Under the pieces are notes generated by a model. It saw only the letters and a list, made by a program, of their open reading frames with translations, did no database searches and was not told the DNA's origin. A DNA stretch of 33,359 bases, taken from positions 1 to 33,359 of the forward strand of contig NZ_AKJT01000011.1 in assembly GCF_000282195.1 (NCBI RefSeq), read 5' to 3'. Numbering within the stretch: position 1 is the stretch's first letter; each line of letters begins with the position of its first letter. Shown one piece after another: positions 23,200 through 30,604 of this stretch. Source of the stretch: Pseudomonas sp. GM18 (GTDB taxonomy: Bacteria; Pseudomonadota; Gammaproteobacteria; Pseudomonadales; Pseudomonadaceae). The translations under genes and the position numbers were made by a program.

Positions 23200-23279
23200 A
23201 AGACATTTCCCAAAGTGTAAATATGAACCACTATCATTTGCATTATTTATTCAAAACGGTATTCTCAGCGCGCTTTCAG
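23193..23279 (+). pseudogene. AraC-type helix-turn-helix fragment, likely remnant of a regulator gene
   Basis: In the frame running through 23193-23279 the translation contains LKDISQSVNMNHYHLHYLFK followed by TVF, which follows the pattern of the first helix-turn-helix of AraC-family regulators (I-A-x2-V-x-M-S-x2-H-L-x2-L-F-K). No start, domain or second helix-turn-helix goes with it, and the stretch is AT-rich compared with its neighbours. AraC regulators of the PchR kind often control siderophore genes, and the fragment lies directly before one, so a decayed regulator is a fair reading. A chance match in a promoter region is the alternative. Confidence 0.4.
23229..23265 (+). promoter_or_regulatory. 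possible Fur-controlled promoter of the siderophore operon
   Basis: TTGCAT (23238-23243) and TATTCT (23260-23265) are 16 bases apart. The 19 bases at 23229-23247, read on the minus strand as AATAATGCAAATGATAGTG, match the Fur consensus GATAATGATAATCATTATC at 12 of 19 positions and overlap the -35 box. This would give repression by iron. Confidence 0.4.
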
Positions 23280-23310
23280 CTAATCAATTGTCCAGAAGGA
23301 GTCGGACCTG

Positions 23311-25233
23311 ATGCGCGGCTACACGCAAAAACAGCAGCAATTGCTCGCCCACTGGAGCGAAGCGCTCGGCACTGAGGCTTTCCAGTCCCACCGCATCACT
23401 CTCGATCATTTGAGCAATGCACTGGAGCCCGCCGCCCAGCGCTGTTTCCAACGCCTGATCCAGGCGCTGTTTCGTGAAGAGCTGATCGACCCCGACACCT
23501 GCGAATACGACGACACCAGCCGTTGCTGGCTGCCACTTGGCGATGGCGCGCACCTTTGCTTCGAGCACTTGTCCAGCGGCAGGATGAACAGCTGGGACGT
23601 ACGCGGCAGTATCGTCCTGCACACCCCCGACAAACTGCCGCAAAAAATCCAGTTGCCCAGCGAGCTGCTCGCTCACCTCAGCACTCAGCTCAACCCACCA
23701 GCCTCCCCGCAGGTACTGGAACGTCTGGCCCGGGAGCTGGATGACAGTTTCAGCAACGACACTCTGTGCCTGGCATTTCACCAGGGATGGACCGAGCGCC
23801 TGAGAGAGCAGATCGACACCGGGTACGATGACAATCTGCTCGCCTGGCTCAAAGCCGGCCCCACCCATCAGAACCCTACGTCACTGCTCGAACAGTGGGG
23901 CACTCTCGGCCATCCGTGGCACCCGAACTACAAAACCAAACTGGGTTTGAGCGCCGCTCAGGTCATCGCTTTCTCGCCAGAATTCGAAGCAAGTTTTCCG
24001 ATTGTCCTGTGCGCCCTGCACCGCCAGTACGCGCACGTCGAAGCGCTGGCTGGCACCACCGACTACCGGGATTGGTGGCAAGGTCACTTCCCACTGGCCG
24101 CCGAGCAATTGCAACGCCATTTGCAGCAGCTGGGCCTGGACGCAACAGACTACCTCCCGCTTCCGTCGCACCCATGGCAAGCCCATGAAGAGCTGCCACA
24201 TTCGTTCGCCAACGAGGTCGCCGACAACCTGCTGATCATCACTGACATCGTTGCTTTTACCGGCCACCCGACCATGTCCTTCCGCACGGTCCTGCCGCAG
24301 GCCAGTCGTACGGCACCGATGGTCAAACTGCCGGTGGCTTTGCGCCTGACCAGCGTGCAGCGCACCGTGTCGCCGCGCTCGGCCCGGATGGGTCCACGCA
24401 TCAGCCAACTGATATTGAATATTCTCGATCAAGAACCGCAGATTCAGCGTCTGCTGAACATCGTTCCAGAGCGCATCGGCGTGCATTACGCACCACTACC
24501 GGCCGATGACGAGCGCTCCCGGCATGCGGCCGTGCTGTATCGCGACAACCCGCTGACCCTGCTGCAAGAAGGCGAGTTGGCCGTGCCGGTCGGCAGCCTG
24601 TTCGCCGTCAACGAATTCGAACAACCGTTGCTGCGTGATTGGGTCAGACTGGCTCAGGGCCGGGATGACAGCGAGGCCATGTTGGCGTTCTTCGATGATT
24701 ACCTGGCGATTGCCGTACCGAGTCTGCTGGGCATCTATCTGATGTACGGCGTGGCGTTCGAAGCGCATCAGCAAAACAGCTTCATGGTGATGGGCGCTGA
24801 CGGGCAGTTGAATCGGCTGCTGTTGCGTGATTTCGGCGACGTTCGTATCGATCGCAAAACCCTGCACGCCAAGGGTCTGGATATCCAGTTGCACGATCCG
24901 AAAATGACCCTGTATGACGACGCAGGCTTTGTCCGCGACAAACTCCTGCACACCACCTTCATGTGCCACCTCGGTGAGCTGACTTTGCTTTGTGCCCGCC
25001 ACTGGAATGTGCCGGAAAATATCCTTTGGGAGCGATTGGCAGCGCACGTTGCACAGTGCTTCGAGACCTTGCGCGAGTGCGTTGAACCGGCACGCTGGGA
25101 AAGCGAGCGCCAGGCCTTGCTGGAACAGGATTGGCCCGCCAAATCGTTCATGCGCATGCGCTTGCTCGACAGTCATGCCGACATCGTTGGACGCCTGAGT
25201 AACCCGCTGCGACCCAACACCCATGCTCGCTGA
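23311..25233 (+). CDS. IucA/IucC-family NIS siderophore synthetase
   Basis: A 640-residue NRPS-independent siderophore (NIS) synthetase, which joins citrate or a similar acid to an amine or alcohol using ATP. The N-terminal domain carries the ATP-binding motif GHPWHPNYKTKLG (His201, His204, Lys208, Lys210), a second motif PSHPWQ at 285-290 and the KLPVALRLTSVQRTVSP segment followed by MGP (339-362). The C-terminal FhuF-like domain includes AFEAHQQNSFMVM and LLRDFGDVR. Length is normal for the family. AAGGAG ten bases before the ATG supports the start. It overlaps the MFS exporter gene by 11 bases. As the only synthetase at the locus it would have to make both bonds of a siderophore, as rhizoferrin synthetases do; the product is not known. 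Confidence 0.9.
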   Translation: MRGYTQKQQQLLAHWSEALGTEAFQSHRITLDHLSNALEPAAQRCFQRLIQALFREELIDPDTCEYDDTSRCWLPLGDGAHLCFEHLSSGRMNSWDVRGSIVLHTPDKLPQKIQLPSELLAHLSTQLNPPASPQVLERLARELDDSFSNDTLCLAFHQGWTERLREQIDTGYDDNLLAWLKAGPTHQNPTSLLEQWGTLGHPWHPNYKTKLGLSAAQVIAFSPEFEASFPIVLCALHRQYAHVEALAGTTDYRDWWQGHFPLAAEQLQRHLQQLGLDATDYLPLPSHPWQAHEELPHSFANEVADNLLIITDIVAFTGHPTMSFRTVLPQASRTAPMVKLPVALRLTSVQRTVSPRSARMGPRISQLILNILDQEPQIQRLLNIVPERIGVHYAPLPADDERSRHAAVLYRDNPLTLLQEGELAVPVGSLFAVNEFEQPLLRDWVRLAQGRDDSEAMLAFFDDYLAIAVPSLLGIYLMYGVAFEAHQQNSFMVMGADGQLNRLLLRDFGDVRIDRKTLHAKGLDIQLHDPKMTLYDDAGFVRDKLLHTTFMCHLGELTLLCARHWNVPENILWERLAAHVAQCFETLRECVEPARWESERQALLEQDWPAKSFMRMRLLDSHADIVGRLSNPLRPNTHAR

Positions 25234-26434
25234 CGGTCGCGCCCTGCGACTGCTGATCGTCATCCAGTTTGTCTCCATGGGCGCCATGGAAATGAGCGGC
25301 CCGTTCTGGCCCTTGCAGATCCAGCATCTGCTCGGGCCGGAGCGCGCCGGCTACACCGCGCTGTTATCGGCGATGGTCTATGCCGGCCCGATGCTGGCGG
25401 CCATGCTCCTGACCCCCATGTGGGGTCGGTTGGGGGATCGCACCGGACACAAACCGATGATTGTTCGGGCGTTGCTGGCCCTCGCGCTGTGCCAAGGGTT
25501 GGCGGCCATCACCCTCGACCCGTGGCTGCTGGTGGGTATTCGCGTGATGCAAGGCGCATTGGCCGGTTTTCTCGCTGCCGCGCAGGCCTATGCCTTGGCC
25601 TGCTGCGACAGTGCCAGACGGGGTCACACCCTGGCTCGCCTGCAATCGGCGACTGCCGTCGGCTCGTTGATCGGCCCGGTGCTGGGTGGCTGGCTGATGG
25701 ACGTCTCGGGGTTCGCCTTGCTGTGTTATGGCGCGACGGCGATTTGCCTGCTGTGCGCACTGGGGAGTTTTTTCCTGCCGGCCGACAAGGCGCGAACCGC
25801 GAAGAAAAAACCTGTTGAGCCGGTTGCCCTGCCCAAAGGCTGGCTCAGTGGAATCCTGTTGGTGATCGTGTTGATTCAGGCGGCGAAGATGATGCCGCAG
25901 TCGTTCTACGCCCTGTACGTCGCGAACATTCTGCATGCCCCAAGCTGGCTGATCGGTGCCACCTACGCGGCGAGCGCCGCGACCCTGACCATTTGCGCAC
26001 CGCTGTGGGGACGCCTGTTCGACCGCTGGCAGCCGGCCTACACCTTGCGCGTCATCGAAGGCGTGGCCTGGTTATGTGCCCTGACGCTGGCGGCCACGGC
26101 ATTGGCCAACGAATGGCTGGGGTTTCTCGTCAGCCGACTCGTCTGGGGCATCTGGCAAGGCGCCCTGCTGCCCGTCGCCTATGCCCTGATCGCCAACACC
26201 GTTTCCATCACCCAGCAGGGCTTCGCGCTCGGCCTCGGCAACAGCGCGGCAAAGGCTGGAGCCCTGCTCGGTGTTGTCCTTGGCGGCATCGGCATGGGCC
26301 TGGTGGGCCTGGCCCACAGCTTCTGGCTGGTGGCGCTGACCTACGCCATAGCCGCCATCGGAATCCGCTGGGTGCGGTCGTTCAACACCACGCCTGACCG
26401 CTCGACCTTATCGCCCCACACTTATCACAACTAA
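25223..26434 (+). CDS. MFS transporter, probable siderophore exporter
   Basis: A 403-residue major facilitator protein with about twelve membrane helices and the loop motif WGRLGDRTGHKPMIVRALLA between helices 2 and 3. The second half repeats a related loop (WGRLFDRWQPAYTLR). The gene overlaps the NIS synthetase gene by 11 bases, so the two are translationally coupled, and the TonB receptor gene follows after 13 bases. MFS exporters paired with NIS synthetases, such as LbtB of Legionella, secrete the siderophore, and that is the likely role. Import of the ferric complex across the inner membrane is an alternative seen in some rhizoferrin systems. Confidence 0.85.
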   Translation: MLADGRALRLLIVIQFVSMGAMEMSGPFWPLQIQHLLGPERAGYTALLSAMVYAGPMLAAMLLTPMWGRLGDRTGHKPMIVRALLALALCQGLAAITLDPWLLVGIRVMQGALAGFLAAAQAYALACCDSARRGHTLARLQSATAVGSLIGPVLGGWLMDVSGFALLCYGATAICLLCALGSFFLPADKARTAKKKPVEPVALPKGWLSGILLVIVLIQAAKMMPQSFYALYVANILHAPSWLIGATYAASAATLTICAPLWGRLFDRWQPAYTLRVIEGVAWLCALTLAATALANEWLGFLVSRLVWGIWQGALLPVAYALIANTVSITQQGFALGLGNSAAKAGALLGVVLGGIGMGLVGLAHSFWLVALTYAIAAIGIRWVRSFNTTPDRSTLSPHTYHN

Positions 26435-26447
26435 AAAAGACCACGTC

Positions 26448-28559
26448 ATGACCCGAACCAAACTCTCCCTGCTGATCCCGCTACTCGGTACCTTCAGCGC
26501 CCAGGCCTGGGCCGAGGAAACCGAGCAGCAGCCCGGCACCTTGAACATGCAAGCCACCGTCGTCTCCGCTACTCGCAGCGAAGCGAGCATTGCTTCGATT
26601 CCGGGCTCGGTCCAGGTGATCGACGAGCAGCAAGTCCGTGAGCAGAGCGGCGCGGGTCGCCGGGTCTCCGACATCCTCGGGCAATTGGTCCCGGGTATTG
26701 CACCGGCCAGCGGCGGGATGAGCAACTTCGGCCAGACCTTGCGCGGGCGCAACATGCTGGTGTTGATCGACGGCGTATCGCAGAACGCCACGCGCGACAA
26801 CTTCCGCCAGCTCAACAGCATCGCCCCGGCCAGCATCGAACGCATCGAAGTGATCTCCGGCGCCAGCAGCATTTACGGTGCCGGTGCTTCAGGCGGCATC
26901 ATCAACATCATCACCAAGCGCAATCAGGGCCAGGACATTGCCTACAGCAGCAAACTGGGCCTGACCAGCGGTAACAACCTCAACAGAAAAGGCTTCGCCT
27001 ACGAAGCTTTCCAGAGTGCCACCGGGCGCAAGGATGCGCTGGATTGGTATGTGTCTGCCGACCTGACCCAGCGCAACGATCAGTTCGACGGCAACGGCAA
27101 CCGCATCCCCCAGGACACCTCCCAGGGCAGCAACATGGATACCGAAACCTACGACCTGCAAGGTCGTTTCGGTTATGAACTGGATGCCGACAAGAAACTC
27201 AGCCTGTCGCTGCAGGACTACAAGGACCAGCAGGACACTGGCTACACCAAAGACCCGAAAAACCTGCAGCAAGCCGTGGCGGTCAAAGGGCTGAAACTCG
27301 ACGACCAACCCTATACCCATAACCAGGCGGTCAACCTCAACTACACCGACAAGGACTTCTACGGTCAGGGCCTGCAACTGGAAAGCTACTGGCGTCGCGC
27401 CGATGCACTGTTCTTTCCGGACCTGTCGCGGGGCAAGGCCGGGATCTCCGACAACAACAGTGTGCAAGATGTCTACGGCCTGCGTGCGGCCATCGACACG
27501 CCGCTGCCATCGATCGGGAGCGCCACGGGTAATCTGGTCTGGGGGGCTGACTATGATAATGAGCGCTCCCGTCAACGAGGTGATCAATACACGCTGAAGG
27601 GCCTGACCTATACCAAGACCGGCACCACCTACGAGCTGGGCCCGGACATCGAAACCACCACCAAATCGCTGTTCGGGCAGATGTCCTGGGACATCGGTGA
27701 CTGGACCTTGCGTGGCGGCGTGCGCCGTGAATGGATCGAAAGCGACGTTTCCGACAGCATCGCTTATGGTCAGATCGTCCAGACCGGCGTACGCGCAACG
27801 CTGCCCGGTGACACCCTCAAATACGATGCCACGCTGTACAACCTGGGGGCGGTTTACCACCTGAGCGAAAACCAGGACGTCTTCGCCAATTACAGCCAGG
27901 GGTTTTCGCTGCCGGATATCCAGCGCTTCATGCGTGATGTCAGCAGCACCTTCGACATTCAGAGCCTCAACGCCCAAGCCATCAAGGTCGACAGTTATGA
28001 GCTGGGCTGGCGTGGTAACTGGGACCAGTGGCAGGCCGACGTCACCGTGTACGAAAACACCTCGGACGTGACCCAGTTCTACGATGCCAATGACCGCGTA
28101 TTGCGCCTGATCAACCAGAAAGAGCGAGTTCGCGGCATCGAAAACAGCCTGACCTACCGCGCGACCGATCACTGGTCGGTGGGTGGCACTTATGCCTGGG
28201 CCAAAGGCGAGACCGAGCAGAACGGCAAATGGATCGATCTGCCGGCCACGCGCATCTCACCCGCCAAGACCACTCTGTTCGTCGGCTACACCGAAGACGA
28301 TTACACCCTGCGCCTGCAAGGCATGCGTTTGGCCAATTACGATGCTGCCGCCAAGGACAACAATGGACGCGACATCGAAGGCTATACGCTGGTGGACCTG
28401 CTCGGCTCCGTGCAACTACCGGTCGGTCGTCTTGAAGGCGGCGTGTACAACCTGACCAACCGCACGTACCAGAACCTGTTCACCCAGGCCAACGCCAGAG
28501 CGCCGTACGCCAATGCCGAAGGCCGCACCCTGAGCATGAGCTACTCGGTAGATTGGTAA
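26448..28559 (+). CDS. TonB-dependent siderophore receptor, IutA-like
   Basis: A 703-residue outer-membrane receptor. The N-terminus is a signal peptide (LSLLIPLLGTFSAQAWA, cleavage probably after AWA near residue 22). A TonB-box-like ATVVSATR follows. The plug domain runs to about residue 155 and includes LRGRNMLVLIDGV, IERIEVISGASSIYGAGASG and IINIITKR. The rest is a 22-strand barrel ending in LSMSYSVDW with a terminal aromatic residue. From memory, the plug and the C-terminal stretch YTLVDLLGSVQLPVG are close to the aerobactin receptor IutA and its relatives for citrate-based siderophores. The gene follows the exporter after 13 bases with only a weak ribosome-binding site. It is the last gene of the trio, before a REP doublet. 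Confidence 0.9.
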   Translation: MTRTKLSLLIPLLGTFSAQAWAEETEQQPGTLNMQATVVSATRSEASIASIPGSVQVIDEQQVREQSGAGRRVSDILGQLVPGIAPASGGMSNFGQTLRGRNMLVLIDGVSQNATRDNFRQLNSIAPASIERIEVISGASSIYGAGASGGIINIITKRNQGQDIAYSSKLGLTSGNNLNRKGFAYEAFQSATGRKDALDWYVSADLTQRNDQFDGNGNRIPQDTSQGSNMDTETYDLQGRFGYELDADKKLSLSLQDYKDQQDTGYTKDPKNLQQAVAVKGLKLDDQPYTHNQAVNLNYTDKDFYGQGLQLESYWRRADALFFPDLSRGKAGISDNNSVQDVYGLRAAIDTPLPSIGSATGNLVWGADYDNERSRQRGDQYTLKGLTYTKTGTTYELGPDIETTTKSLFGQMSWDIGDWTLRGGVRREWIESDVSDSIAYGQIVQTGVRATLPGDTLKYDATLYNLGAVYHLSENQDVFANYSQGFSLPDIQRFMRDVSSTFDIQSLNAQAIKVDSYELGWRGNWDQWQADVTVYENTSDVTQFYDANDRVLRLINQKERVRGIENSLTYRATDHWSVGGTYAWAKGETEQNGKWIDLPATRISPAKTTLFVGYTEDDYTLRLQGMRLANYDAAAKDNNGRDIEGYTLVDLLGSVQLPVGRLEGGVYNLTNRTYQNLFTQANARAPYANAEGRTLSMSYSVDW

Positions 28560-28564
28560 AAACA

Positions 28565-28634
28565 GGAGCCGGCTTGCCAGCAATGCGATCTGCCAGGCAG
28601 ACCGTGTCGCGGCAATCGCCGGCAAGCCGGCTCC
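28565..28634. repeat. REP doublet between convergent genes
   Basis: GGAGCCGGCTTGCC (28565-28578) and GGCAAGCCGGCTCC (28621-28634) are perfect inverted arms of Pseudomonas REP type with a 42-base centre. It starts six bases after the receptor stop and ends five bases before the DUF2937 gene stop, so it probably ends transcripts from both sides. Confidence 0.8.
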
Positions 28635-28638
28635 AGTG

Positions 28639-29181
28639 TTACAACCCGCGCAAATCCCGCTCTTCGATCGGCCGGCTCTGGCGCAGGCGCTTGCCGCCCA
28701 GCACCACCCAGTCGATCAGTCGGAACAGGCATTCAATGCCGAACGACAGCAGCAACGCGCCGCTCATGCCCCAGATCATCGCTTCCGGCGTCAGCAGGAT
28801 CTGGTAGCTGTAGCCGTTCCAGGTTTCCTTGCGAATGTCCGGGTCGGCCGCCAGCACCACTTGCAGGAAGCGGATGTACCACGGGCCCTGCATGGCCTGA
28901 AATTGCTTGTCCAAGGCCAGTTGACGGGTGAGCAAGGCGCTCAGGCTGTCGGCATCACTGCGAAAGATCGGGTCTTCGCTGGCACGGTAATGGGCCACGA
29001 GCGCTTGCATGTCGCCCTTGAAAAACTGATTGGCAGTGCCCTGAAAACCGCTCAAACCGGTCTGCGCCTCGATCAGATGCGCCTCAACACGCTTGGCATA
29101 GTCACTGATGAAACCAGGCACCTGGACACCGATCAACAGGCCTGCCGCGAACAACACCAGCCGTAGATAACTGAGCAACAT
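28639..29181 (-). CDS. DUF2937-family membrane protein of unknown function
   Basis: A 180-residue protein with a hydrophobic N-terminal segment (LSYLRLVLFAAGLLIGVQVP) and a second membrane helix near the C-terminus (AMIWGMSGALLLSFGIECLF), separated by about 100 polar residues that probably face the periplasm. The overall layout matches DUF2937 proteins. The start at 29181 (MLLSYLRL) has AAGGA ten bases upstream, directly after the stop of the preceding gene; an in-frame ATG at 29223 would overlap that gene. It is the third gene of a minus-strand group with a glutamine amidotransferase and another small membrane protein. No function is known to me. Confidence 0.75.
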   Translation of the reverse strand: MLLSYLRLVLFAAGLLIGVQVPGFISDYAKRVEAHLIEAQTGLSGFQGTANQFFKGDMQALVAHYRASEDPIFRSDADSLSALLTRQLALDKQFQAMQGPWYIRFLQVVLAADPDIRKETWNGYSYQILLTPEAMIWGMSGALLLSFGIECLFRLIDWVVLGGKRLRQSRPIEERDLRGL

Positions 29182-29195
29182 GGGGGGAGAGATCC

Positions 29196-29972
29196 TTATT
29201 CGGTCTTGCCCTGGCTGACGCATTCACCGCGTCGCCAGAGGCTCCATTGGCCCGGTTCGTAGCGGGTCCAGGTTTCGTTTTCGGTCAAGGGTTCGGTGGC
29301 GATCACCGTGACCACGTCGTTGGGCGTGGTTTCGGCCTGGAAGTCGACGATCACATCGACGTCCTTCAAGCGTGCCGGGCCGAACGGGGCACGGCGAGTG
29401 ATTTGCGCCAGTTTGGTCGAGCAGTAGCAGAACAGCCAGTCGCCGTCGCTGAGCAAGCAGTTGAACACGCCTTTGCTGCGGTACTCGGCGCAAGCGGCCA
29501 CCAGGTCCGGCAGCAATTCTTCAATCTCTACCGGCTCAGGGAACGCAGCACGCACCCGGTTGAGCAAATCGCAGAACGCCGCTTCGCTGTCGGTATCGCC
29601 GACGGGGCGGTAGAAACTGGCGGTCGGGTTGAAGTCGGCCAACTGCCCGTTGTGGGCGAAACACCAGTTGCGTCCCCACAACTCGCGCACGAACGGGTGA
29701 GTGTTGGACAGGCAGACCTTGCCGACATTGGCCTGGCGGATGTGGCCGATCACCACTTCACTTTTGATCGGGTAGCGCTGCACCAGGTTCGCCACTTCCG
29801 ACTCGCTGCTCGCCGCCGGGTCCTGAAACAGGCGCAGGCCACGGCCTTCATAAAAAGCGATGCCCCAACCGTCACGGTGTGGCCCGGTGCGGCCGCCACG
29901 CTGCATCAGCCCAGTGAAGCTGAACACGATATCGGTCGGGACATTGGCGCTCATGCCCAATAACTCACACAT
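29196..29972 (-). CDS. class II glutamine amidotransferase (YafJ-like)
   Basis: A 258-residue N-terminal nucleophile enzyme. After removal of Met1, Cys2 ([10 protein letters not shown]) is the nucleophile that takes ammonia from glutamine. Other glutaminase features are [49 protein letters not shown] and [13 protein letters not shown]. No synthetase domain is attached, so this is a stand-alone amidotransferase like YafJ of E. coli; the acceptor is unknown. Members of this group also hydrolyse gamma-glutamyl bonds, as EgtC does. GAGAG eight bases before the ATG supports the start. The upstream small membrane protein ends 32 bases away. Confidence 0.9.
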   Translation of the reverse strand: MCELLGMSANVPTDIVFSFTGLMQRGGRTGPHRDGWGIAFYEGRGLRLFQDPAASSESEVANLVQRYPIKSEVVIGHIRQANVGKVCLSNTHPFVRELWGRNWCFAHNGQLADFNPTASFYRPVGDTDSEAAFCDLLNRVRAAFPEPVEIEELLPDLVAACAEYRSKGVFNCLLSDGDWLFCYCSTKLAQITRRAPFGPARLKDVDVIVDFQAETTPNDVVTVIATEPLTENETWTRYEPGQWSLWRRGECVSQGKTE

Positions 29973-30004
29973 GCTCGGACTCTCGATTCAATGCAGGGGC
30001 ACAG

Positions 30005-30502
30005 TTACAGACGCGGCTCGACCCGCAGTCGCTGCGGGTTGCTCGGCACCGGTGGCCGGCCGTAACGATCATCGCCGGCACCGCCGAACGGCTGATCACC
30101 TTCAGGCTCGTCGGCCCGCGCCGCAGCCTTGGCGGCCTCCGCCCGCTCCTTGCGAGCCTTGGACGCGCGCTCGATGGGGAAACGGATCGCCACGAGAACC
30201 AGGTAAAGGCCGAAGGCAATCATGCTGTACATGAACAGGTCGGAAATCGCCCGCCAGGCGTTGTTGCCGACCTTGAACAGCAGATCGAGCGCAGTAATGG
30301 CAATGGCCGGGGCGACCTTTTCCTTCACCGGGTCGATGATGGTCGGGCTGAACAGCAACACCGCCATCAGCAGCCGCAGCGGCTCACGCAGCCAGCGCCA
30401 CATCCAGCGGGTCATGCGCATCCACACCAACAGGCAGCCAAAAGCGGCAAAGGCGTAGAGGCCCCAAGCGATCAGATAGTCGTTCTCGGTCATGGTGTCC
30501 AT
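30005..30502 (-). CDS. small inner-membrane protein of unknown function with charged C-terminal tail
   Basis: A protein of about 165 residues with three or so hydrophobic segments (YLIAWGLYAFAAFGCLLVW, LLMAVLLFSPTII, DLFMYSMIAFGLYLVLVAI). After these comes a strongly charged tail rich in Lys, Glu, Ala and Arg (ASKARKERAEAAKAAARADE) and a Gly/Pro-rich end. Two starts are possible, 30502 and 30493, and neither has a clear ribosome-binding site. It is the first gene of the minus-strand group and is divergent from the oligopeptidase gene. I do not recognise the family. Confidence 0.75.
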   Translation of the reverse strand: MDTMTENDYLIAWGLYAFAAFGCLLVWMRMTRWMWRWLREPLRLLMAVLLFSPTIIDPVKEKVAPAIAITALDLLFKVGNNAWRAISDLFMYSMIAFGLYLVLVAIRFPIERASKARKERAEAAKAAARADEPEGDQPFGGAGDDRYGRPPVPSNPQRLRVEPRL

Positions 30503-30604
30503 GGCAAGGCAGGCAAAGAGGCGCTTATAGTAACGACTTTTCGCACATCAGGCTGCCCCGCCGTCTGCGATCCCCCAATTTCGTACAACGTTCGAGAGCT
30601 CTTC

